Assembly: GCA_902806345.1 (NCBI GenBank)
Contig: CADCWF010000059.1
Span: 1 to 38,741 of the forward strand
From: an uncultured Thermomicrobiales bacterium
GTDB taxonomy: Bacteria; Chloroflexota; Chloroflexia; Thermomicrobiales; UBA6265
Reading direction: 5' to 3'
DNA: 38,741 bases
Shown here: positions 16,848 through 23,627 of the stretch, piece by piece
Layout: every line of letters begins with the position of its first letter
Numbering within the stretch: position 1 is the stretch's first letter
Position numbers and translations under genes: made by a program
The notes under the pieces: generated by a model
Seen by the model: only the letters and a program-made list of their open reading frames with translations
Database searches by the model: none
Told to the model about the DNA's origin: nothing

Positions 16848-16879
16848 CCCCCCGCTCCCGCCGCGGCGGGAGCGGGGGG
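16848..16879 (+). terminator. strong intercistronic stem-loop between binding protein and permeases
   Basis: A perfect 32-base palindrome (16848-16863 paired with 16864-16879), G+C only apart from one A/T pair, lies about 80 bases after the binding-protein stop and about 55 before the permease start. No T tract follows. Such hairpins between binding-protein and permease genes usually cut down read-through or protect the upstream mRNA, giving more binding protein than permease. Function inferred from position. Confidence 0.6.
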
Positions 16880-16933
16880 CTGGGGAGCGAGGGAGGCCGC
16901 GCCGGCGGATTGCGCGAAAGGGAGGAGACGCGG

Positions 16934-17875
16934 GTGGGGATCCAGATCGCGCGGCCGGCGCGGGCGGCGCCGGCGCTCCGGTTGCCGCGGCCGCTGGCCC
17001 GGCACGGCTTCGTCTACCTGTTCGTGCTGCCGTCGGTGCTGCTGCTGCTGGGTTTCACCGTCTGGCCGCTGCTGCGGACCTTCTGGCTCAGCGTCCAGGA
17101 CGTCAACCTCGTCCGGCCCGGCTCCGAGTTCGTCGGGCTCGCCAACTTCCGCACCCAACTCGCCGACCAGACGCTCTTCTGGCCGGCCGTCTGGCACAGC
17201 CTGGTCTGGACGGTCGGCTCGGTCGGCGGCGAGTACCTGCTCGGGCTCGGCGCGGCGGTGCTCCTCAACCAGCCGCTGCGGGGCCGCGGCCTCTTCCGGA
17301 TGCTGGTGCTGATCCCCTGGACGGTGCCGATCGTGATCGCGGCGATGACCTGGCGCTGGATCCTGCAGCCGGAGTACGGCATCGGCAACGTGCTGCTGGT
17401 CCGGGCTGGGCTCCTGGCCGAGCCGGTCTACTGGCTGGGCGACCTCTCGACCGCCCTCGGCGCCACGATCTTCGTCAACGTCTGGCGCAGCTTCCCCTTC
17501 TACACCATCACGCTGCTGGCGGCGCTCCAGGCCGTCCCCAAAGAGCTGCTGGAGGCGGCGGCGATCGACGGCGCCAGCGCCTGGGAGCGCTTCTGGCGGA
17601 TCACCCTGCCGCACCTGAAGGGGGTGTCCCTGGCGTTGATCGTCCTCCACGTCGTCTGGACCTTCAACAACGTCGAGTTCATCTGGCTCCTGACGGAAGG
17701 GGGACCGTTGCACGCGTCCGAGACGCTGGCGACCCTGGTCTACCGGATGGCCTTCCGCACCTTCGAGATCAGCGAAGCGGCCGCCCTCTCGGTGATGATG
17801 ATCGTGCTGCTGCTGCTCGTCGGTGGCGGGTACGCCGTTCTCGGCCGGCGACGGGAGGAGAGGCGGACGACATGA
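16934..17875 (+). CDS. CUT1 sugar ABC transporter permease (MalF/UgpA-like)
   Basis: A 313-residue permease. The GTG at 16934 is chosen for the upstream GGGAGGAG. Six hydrophobic segments are visible, from FVYLFVLPSVLLLLGFTVWP to LSVMMIVLLLLVGGGYAVL. The cytoplasmic EAA loop that docks the ATPase is ELLEAAAIDGASAWERFWRI at about residues 212-231. The stop overlaps the next permease start (ATGA). It pairs with 17872-18720 to form the membrane channel for the sugar bound by the protein at 15432. Confidence 0.92.
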   Translation: MGIQIARPARAAPALRLPRPLARHGFVYLFVLPSVLLLLGFTVWPLLRTFWLSVQDVNLVRPGSEFVGLANFRTQLADQTLFWPAVWHSLVWTVGSVGGEYLLGLGAAVLLNQPLRGRGLFRMLVLIPWTVPIVIAAMTWRWILQPEYGIGNVLLVRAGLLAEPVYWLGDLSTALGATIFVNVWRSFPFYTITLLAALQAVPKELLEAAAIDGASAWERFWRITLPHLKGVSLALIVLHVVWTFNNVEFIWLLTEGGPLHASETLATLVYRMAFRTFEISEAAALSVMMIVLLLLVGGGYAVLGRRREERRTT

Positions 17876-18720
17876 CTTCGACCACGTGGCGGCGCTGGTC
17901 GTGGCCGGTCCTCCTGGCCTACGCCTGCGTCGCCGTGCTGCTGGCCTACGCGCTCTTCCCGGTGCTCTGGATGGTCTCGACCGCGCTCAAGCCGACGCCG
18001 GAGATCCGCACCGCGGAGCCGACCTTCGTCCCGAGCCGGCCAACCTTCGAGCACTTCGGTCTGGTGTTGGGGCAGAGCAACTTCCTCACCTACGTCCGCA
18101 ACAGCCTGCTGGTCGCGACCACGGTGACTGCCGCCACCCTGGTCGTCTCGACCCTGGCGGGCTACGCCTTCAGCCGCTTCGGCCGGCTGCCGGGGATCAG
18201 CCTGGCCGGCGTCGCCATGGTCCTCGGCCAGATGGTGCCAGGGGTGCTGCTGGTGGTGCCGCTCTACATCACGATGAACAACCTCGGCCTGCTGGATAGC
18301 CTCTGGTCGCTGATCCTGACCTACACCACCTTCAGCGTGCCGCTCAGCACCCTGATGCTGAAGGGGTTCTTCGACCAGGTGCCGACCGAGGTCGAGGAGG
18401 CGGCCCAGCTCGACGGCTGCCCGCCGAGCCAGGTCGTCTGGCGGATCGTCCTGCCGCTGGCGGTGCCCGGCCTGATGACGACGGCGCTCTACGCCTTCGT
18501 CCAGTCCTGGAACGAGTTCCTGTTCGGCTACACCTTCATCTCCCAGGACGACCGGCGGACGCTGACCCCCGGCCTGGCCGACTTCATCGGCCTCTGGACC
18601 GTCGATTGGGGCGCCTTGATGGCCGCCGCTTCGCTGGCGGTGCTGCCGGTCACCCTGGCCTACCTCTACCTCCAGCGCTACCTGATCTCGGGCATCGCGA
18701 CGGGGGCGACCAAGGGGTAG
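17872..18720 (+). CDS. CUT1 sugar ABC transporter permease (MalG/UgpE-like)
   Basis: A 282-residue permease whose ATG overlaps the preceding stop by 4 bases. It has six membrane segments, the first at LLAYACVAVLLAYALFPVLW. The EAA loop reads EVEEAAQLDGCPPSQVVWRI followed by VLPLAVPGLM, and FVQSWNEFLFGYTFIS is the conserved MalG C-terminal motif. It forms a heterodimer with the upstream permease. A 96-base gap leads to the glycosidase gene; no terminator is seen there, so co-transcription is likely. Confidence 0.92.
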   Translation: MTSTTWRRWSWPVLLAYACVAVLLAYALFPVLWMVSTALKPTPEIRTAEPTFVPSRPTFEHFGLVLGQSNFLTYVRNSLLVATTVTAATLVVSTLAGYAFSRFGRLPGISLAGVAMVLGQMVPGVLLVVPLYITMNNLGLLDSLWSLILTYTTFSVPLSTLMLKGFFDQVPTEVEEAAQLDGCPPSQVVWRIVLPLAVPGLMTTALYAFVQSWNEFLFGYTFISQDDRRTLTPGLADFIGLWTVDWGALMAAASLAVLPVTLAYLYLQRYLISGIATGATKG

Positions 18721-18816
18721 CCGATCGCCCCGAACCACCGGCGCCAGCCGGTACCGAGGGCGGGTCGGCGGTGCCGACTGTTGGCCCGAACGAACCGACC
18801 GGAGAGGAACCAGACG

Positions 18817-20217
18817 ATGGCAAAGATCGCGATCATCGGCGCCGGCGGCTACGTCTTTCCGCTCCGCCTCGTCGGCGACCTCCTCAGCTTCCCCGAGTTG
18901 CGCGGTGCCACCCTGGCGCTGATGGACGTCGATCCGGGCCGGTTGGAGCGGACCGCCGCCGCCGTCCGCGAGCTCGTCGCCCACCACCGGTTGCCGACCC
19001 GGGTCGAGGCCACGGTCGACCGCCGGCGGGCGCTCGCCGGGGCCGACTACGTCGTCGTCACCTTCCAGATCGGCGGCCTCGAAGCGTACCGGCTCGACGT
19101 CGAGATCCCCCGCCGCTACGGGCTCGACCAGACCGTCGGCGACACGCTGGGGCCGGGCGGCGTCTTCCGATTCCTCCGCTCGGCGCCGGTCTTCCGCGCC
19201 CTGGCGACCGACATGGCCGAGCTGTGCCCGGCGGCGCTGCTGATCAACTATGCCAACCCGATGGCGATGAGCTGCTGGTACCTGGACCGGCTGGGCGTCA
19301 AGGTCGTCGGCCTCTGCCACAGCGTCCAGAACACCTCGCGGATGCTGGCCCGCCAGCTCGGCGTGCCCTACGAGGAAGTCGACTTCCTCGCCGCCGGCAT
19401 CAACCACCAGGCGTGGTTCCTCCGCTTCCGCCGCGGCGGAGAGGATCTCTACCCGGTCCTGAAGGAGGTGATGGCCGAGCGGAATCTGAACCAGAACCCG
19501 GCCGGGCCGGGGGCGAACGGGTTGGCACGGGACCGGGGCGAGCATAGCGAGGCGGAGCGCGGCGACTCCGTCTACGAGGGCGGCGGCGGTCAGGAGCGGG
19601 TCCGGACCGAGATCATGGCCGCCTTCGGCTTCTTCCACACCGAATCGAGCCACCACGCCTCGGAGTACCTGCCCTACTTCCGGAAGGACGCCGCCCGGGT
19701 CGCGTCGTTCATCCCGAAGCGGTGGGACTACTACGAGGTCTGCGCCGCCCACGACGAGGCCGGCCGGACGGGCGAGTTGCTCGATCGGCTGAAGGGGGAG
19801 CTGGCGCCGTCGGTCGAGTACGGCGCGGCCATCGTCAACGCGGCCGAGACCGGCCAGCCGAGCGTCGTCTACGGCAACGTCGCCAACCGCGGCCTGATCC
19901 CGAACTTGCCGGCGGGGTGCTGCGTCGAGCTGCCGTGCCTGGTCGACCGCAACGGCGTCCAGCCGACGGCGGTCGGCCCCCTGCCGCCCCAGTGCGCGGC
20001 GGTCAACCGCACCAACACCAACGTCCAGGAGTTGGCGGTCGAGGCGGCGTTGAGCGGCGACCGGGAGCACGTCCACCACGCCGTGACGCTGGACCCGCTG
20101 ACCGGGGCGCTGCTGACGCTCGGGCAGATCCGGACGATGGTCGACGAGCTCTTCGCGGCCGAGGCGGGCTGGCTGCCCGACTTCGCGCCGGCCGGCACGG
20201 GAGTGCACCCCGTTTGA
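18817..20217 (+). CDS. glycoside hydrolase family 4, alpha-galactosidase-like
   Basis: A 466-residue cytoplasmic NAD- and metal-dependent glycosidase. The ATG at 18817 follows GGAGAGGA. The Rossmann start is KIAIIGAGGYVFP. The metal/substrate motif LCHSVQ (Cys167, His168), NYANP (Asn147) and GINHQAW (His197) are the GH4 active-site set; CHSVQ is typical of the MelA-type alpha-galactosidase branch, whereas alpha-glucosidases usually have other residues after CH. GH4 enzymes oxidise C3 of the sugar with bound NAD+ and then eliminate the aglycone. Residues about 222-255 are an extra Gly/Arg/Glu-rich stretch (LARDRGEHSEAERGD) between two conserved parts, probably an in-frame insertion in a surface loop. 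Located behind a CUT1 importer, it should hydrolyse the imported alpha-galactoside. Confidence 0.88.
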   Translation: MAKIAIIGAGGYVFPLRLVGDLLSFPELRGATLALMDVDPGRLERTAAAVRELVAHHRLPTRVEATVDRRRALAGADYVVVTFQIGGLEAYRLDVEIPRRYGLDQTVGDTLGPGGVFRFLRSAPVFRALATDMAELCPAALLINYANPMAMSCWYLDRLGVKVVGLCHSVQNTSRMLARQLGVPYEEVDFLAAGINHQAWFLRFRRGGEDLYPVLKEVMAERNLNQNPAGPGANGLARDRGEHSEAERGDSVYEGGGGQERVRTEIMAAFGFFHTESSHHASEYLPYFRKDAARVASFIPKRWDYYEVCAAHDEAGRTGELLDRLKGELAPSVEYGAAIVNAAETGQPSVVYGNVANRGLIPNLPAGCCVELPCLVDRNGVQPTAVGPLPPQCAAVNRTNTNVQELAVEAALSGDREHVHHAVTLDPLTGALLTLGQIRTMVDELFAAEAGWLPDFAPAGTGVHPV

Positions 20218-20320
20218 GATGATCCCCTGGCCAACCGACTAACCGCCGACCGGCGACGGGGCGGTCGCTGGCGCGGTTGGGAATGCGATTGGTCCGGTCG
20301 GCGGGGGAGGACGGGAACGG

Positions 20321-20947
20321 ATGGACGGGGCGCCGATCCTCAACGTCGTCGGCGAGAAGGTCGGGCTCGGGCCGAAGCGGCGCGACCTGATCCCGACCTA
20401 CACCCGCTGGATCAACGACCTCGGCACCCTGCGCTCGCTCGGGGCGCCGCCGCTGCCGCGGACCGAGGAGCACCAGACCGCCTGGTTCGAGGCCGGGGTC
20501 GCGAGCGGCGACCAGCACTTCGACATCTACGAGCTGGCCACCATGCGCCCGGTCGGCGGCTGCGACTTGCGCGACATCGACCATCGGAACCGGGTGGCGA
20601 CGATGGGGATGCTGATCGGCGAGCCGGAGGCACGGGGCAAGGGTTACGGCACCGAGGCGACCCGCCTCCTGCTCGACCTCGCCTTCACCGTCCACGGCCT
20701 GCACTCCGTCTGGCTGACCGTCTACGCCTACAACCTGGCCGGGCAGCGGTGCTACGCCAAGGCCGGGTTCCGCGAAGTCGGCCGCCGCCGCCAGTGCCAT
20801 CTGATGGGCGGCCGCCTCTGGGACGAGGTCGTGATGGACATCTTGGCGACCGAGTTCGAGAGCCCGGTGCTGGGGAGGGTGTTCCGGCCCGACGAGCCGC
20901 GGGGCGAGGCGCCGCCGAGCGCGACCGATGCCGACTGGATCGTGTGA
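20321..20947 (+). CDS. GNAT acetyltransferase, RimJ/RimL-like
   Basis: A 208-residue N-acetyltransferase. The start at 20321 has GGGGGAGG about 10 bases upstream. The acetyl-CoA pyrophosphate-binding loop is EARGKGYGTEA (near residues 103-113), followed by the AGQRCYAKAGFREVGRRR motif typical of Acetyltransf_3 proteins that acetylate amino groups of ribosomal proteins, spermidine or antibiotics. The last 30 residues are a charged tail. It lies 103 bases after the glycosidase on the same strand and may be the last gene of the operon, but no functional link is apparent. Substrate unknown. Confidence 0.82.
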   Translation: MDGAPILNVVGEKVGLGPKRRDLIPTYTRWINDLGTLRSLGAPPLPRTEEHQTAWFEAGVASGDQHFDIYELATMRPVGGCDLRDIDHRNRVATMGMLIGEPEARGKGYGTEATRLLLDLAFTVHGLHSVWLTVYAYNLAGQRCYAKAGFREVGRRRQCHLMGGRLWDEVVMDILATEFESPVLGRVFRPDEPRGEAPPSATDADWIV

Positions 20948-21312
20948 AACGAAACCTGGCTGAACGGTTCCGGTGTCCGGTGGCAGGCCCTCTTCCCCAA
21001 CCCCTCCTCGGGGGCCTCCGAGCGCAGGGGAGGGGAGCACGACGGTGGATGCTGACCGAAGCGATCAGCAGGGTTTCGCACGGTACCGAATCCAGGTGAC
21101 CAATGACGAGTCGCGCCGACGACCCACCCCCGTCATCCTGAGGCGAACCCGAAGGATCTCTCTCCGAATCTGCCCAAGACCGATCGAACGACTCCGCTGC
21201 GGCAGGTCTCCGAGTAGCGGTCATTCACTCCGTTCAGGATGACGGGAGGGAGGCGAGCCGATCACGCGGATTTTGGGTGGCCCGCGGGGCCGTCACTCCT
21301 GACCCCGATCCG
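20948..21312. other. intergenic region between convergent genes
   Basis: No gene is supported in these 365 bases. They contain the composite repeat at 21132-21243 and, near 20990-21040, an imperfect inverted pair of C-rich and G-rich words (CCCCAACCCCTCC, GGGGAGGGGAGC) that could act as a terminator of the plus-strand operon. Confidence 0.5.
21132..21243. repeat. composite dispersed repeat, copy 4
   Basis: The left end (21132-21160) reads GTCATCCTGA...GAAGGATCTC and is nearly identical to the left end of copy 2 at 5720. The right end finishes CCGTTCAGGATGAC at about 21230-21243 in inverted orientation. Interior words TCTCTCCGA, CGAACGAC and CCGCTGCGGC align with copy 2 (CCGCCGCGGC), so the element is homologous throughout, but the central hairpin has decayed here. 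Confidence 0.7.
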
Positions 21313-23301
21313 TCAGCCCAGGCGCAGCGCGTCCAGCTCCTCGCGCAGCGCCCGCAGCGTCTTGTGCTGCTGCCGCAGCGCGGCGATCGTCTCGTCCCAC
21401 TCCCTGGTGCGGCCGTTGGCCCGCAGCACGCTTTGGACCCGCGCCAAATGGCCGGCGGCCTCCCGGTAGGCGGTCCGCTGGCGCTGGGCGATGGAGCGGT
21501 CGGCCAGGCGGCGGTAGATGGCGATCGCCTCGTCCGGGAAGTCGCGCTCGGCGGCGGCGGCGAGGCGGGTCTCCTGGTCGCCGCCGGACCAGCCGAATCC
21601 CCAGCCGTCCCCGGAGCGGTCGGCGGCTCCCGGCCGCTCGGTGTTCTTGCAGGCGGCCAGGGCTTCGGCCACCGCGCCCTCGTCGAGGTGGATCTCGACG
21701 ACGGTCGACCAGTGGCTCCGCTTGCGGAGGGCGGCGATCAGCTCGTTCCGCAGCGCCGGCCAGGGATCGTCGGGTCCGCCGAGGCGACCAGCGGCGACCT
21801 TGACGGCGTCGAAGGTCTCCTTGCTCGGCGCCGCCTTGAAGCGGCGGCGGGCCGCCTCCAGTGATTTGTCGGGCCGTCCGTGGTTGGCGTATCGCTGCTC
21901 CAGCCATTGCAGGGAGAGCGCGTCCTCGTGGGCGTGCTGGCCCTCGCGCTCCCAGAGCCACGACTCGACGACGTCGAGCCCCTGCTCGATCCGGCGGCCG
22001 TCGCCGGAGGCCATCAAGCGGTCGGCGAACCGGGTCAGGGCCGCCGCGCCGGGGAGGCGGCGAGCCGCCAGGGCGATCGCCTCGTCGACCCGTCCGAGGT
22101 CGACCAACGTCGCCGCCGCCTCGTCCCAGAGTTCCGCGTTCCGGTACTCCGCCAGGAGTTGCTCGCGGGACAGACCGGCGGGGCCGGCGAGCAGCCCGAG
22201 GAACCCGATCGCGGCGCGGTTGATCGTCCGCCGGGAGGAGAACTCGTCCCTGGCCGGCTTGATCAGCGCCCGCAGCCGGCGCCCGATCTCCTCCTGCTCC
22301 TCCGGCGTCGCACCGCGGGCGACGGCCGCCGGACCGGCAATGGCGATGTCGTAGCCGCCTCCCTCGACATCGGCTTCCCACAGCCCGACCAGAACCTCGA
22401 CCAGCCGCTCCCGGTCGAAGCGGGCCAGGAGATCGGCGTCTGGCAGACCCGCCTGGGCGTCGAGGCAGGCGGCGAGCAACCGGTCGGCGGTCGCCAGGGC
22501 GGCCACGATCTCGCCCCCCTCGTCCAGGTACCGATCGAGGTCCGACCCGACCGCCTCGACCAGCGGGGCGAAGACGGTCAGGGCATCGCGCCAGCGGCCC
22601 GCCTCGGCAGAGGCGGTGCCGAGCGCGACCAACCGCGCCAGCTTGGCCTCGTCGTGGCCGGGACCGTAGTCGGCGAACCAGCCATCACGGTAGCCGGCGC
22701 CGTAGCGGCCATAGCCGTCCTCGGCAACCGGCCCGAGCGCCTCGTCGATCTGGCGCCGGACCGCAACCTCGTCGACGGGCCCCGGCGACAGCGAGCCGGC
22801 GGCCGGCAGCGGCAGCGGCAGCGCGATCAGGTCCTCCAGGTCGGGCGCCACGAGGAGCATCGCCTCGATCATGGAGACGAGCTCCTCGCGCTCCTTCCCC
22901 GCCAGGAGGTCGGCGATCGCCGGTCGCTCGGCGAAGCTGGCCGGGTCGTCGATCCAGCTCAGGAGCAGGGCGACGATGTGCTTGCAGAAGCCGCCGCGCG
23001 GGCAGTCGCAAGCGGCGGCGACCGGGTTCTGGCCCGGCGCGGTCGATCCCCGGTTGGCCGTGCCCATGGTGGCAACGACCCGGTAGGGGCCACCGGTAGA
23101 GCCGTGGCAGCCGGCGGTGAGCGTCTGGCCGCGGCGAACACGGCCGAAGATGCGGCCGCCCCGGAAGTAGGTCTTGCCGCGCTGGAAGCTGCCGGGGTCG
23201 GTCTGGGCGGCGATCGCCGCTTCGGGGAGGGGCGCGAAGCCGGGGGGCGGATCGGCCTCCGCGGCCGGGACGGTACGGGGGCGGGACGCGGTGCGAGGCA
23301 C
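21313..23301 (-). CDS. SWIM zinc-finger protein with long helical repeat region
   Basis: A 662-residue protein. The GTG at 23301 is preferred because GGGAGG lies 8 bases upstream. The SWIM motif is CDCPRGGFCKH (Cys98, Cys100, Cys106, His108), a zinc site that binds DNA or protein. Residues 30-97 form the usual beta-rich N-terminal part (FQRGKTYFRGGRIFGRVR). From about residue 190 on it is alpha-helical and TPR-like (LLAEYRNAELWDEAAATLVD, DEAIAIYRRLADRSI), ending in a coiled-coil-like ETIAALRQQHKTLRALREEL. Similar proteins in bacteria often accompany MoxR/VWA or SNF2 helicase genes, but none is nearby. Function unknown beyond probable nucleic-acid or protein binding. It is divergent from the LuxR-type gene. 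Confidence 0.82.
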   Translation of the reverse strand: MPRTASRPRTVPAAEADPPPGFAPLPEAAIAAQTDPGSFQRGKTYFRGGRIFGRVRRGQTLTAGCHGSTGGPYRVVATMGTANRGSTAPGQNPVAAACDCPRGGFCKHIVALLLSWIDDPASFAERPAIADLLAGKEREELVSMIEAMLLVAPDLEDLIALPLPLPAAGSLSPGPVDEVAVRRQIDEALGPVAEDGYGRYGAGYRDGWFADYGPGHDEAKLARLVALGTASAEAGRWRDALTVFAPLVEAVGSDLDRYLDEGGEIVAALATADRLLAACLDAQAGLPDADLLARFDRERLVEVLVGLWEADVEGGGYDIAIAGPAAVARGATPEEQEEIGRRLRALIKPARDEFSSRRTINRAAIGFLGLLAGPAGLSREQLLAEYRNAELWDEAAATLVDLGRVDEAIALAARRLPGAAALTRFADRLMASGDGRRIEQGLDVVESWLWEREGQHAHEDALSLQWLEQRYANHGRPDKSLEAARRRFKAAPSKETFDAVKVAAGRLGGPDDPWPALRNELIAALRKRSHWSTVVEIHLDEGAVAEALAACKNTERPGAADRSGDGWGFGWSGGDQETRLAAAAERDFPDEAIAIYRRLADRSIAQRQRTAYREAAGHLARVQSVLRANGRTREWDETIAALRQQHKTLRALREELDALRLG

Positions 23302-23627
23302 GGCGGGCACCTCCCTGGGGGGCGGTGGGACGATCTCCGGGGCAAGCGTACCGTAGCCAGGCGGGTGCGGGTCGACCAACCATGGTGCGTCTCGGGCGCG
23401 ACCGGGAACGGCGGTCGGGGCGACATCCGGGCGGCTACTGCCGGCTTCCTCCAGGGCTTCGAGGTGGGCACCCCGCAAGACATGTCGGTCGCTCGAACGA
23501 CGGAGCGGGTGGACGAGGCGGTCGCCGGTCGAGGTGGGCGCTTCACGGCCGGGTCCAGCCCGCCGGTGGGTCAAGCCCGCCACCGGTGGGCGACTGCTAC
23601 GATGGATGGAGGAATGGGCAGGTCGTC
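23302..23627. other. divergent intergenic region
   Basis: This 326-base gap separates the SWIM gene from the LuxR-type gene. I see no gene in it. TACGAT at 23598-23603 could be a -10 element for the LuxR-type gene, but no matching -35 hexamer is found upstream. Confidence 0.4.

Noticed and set aside
17740..20208. Long minus-strand open frame opposite the permeases and glycosidase
   Set aside because: Runs antisense across three well-supported genes with no domain or ribosome site of its own.
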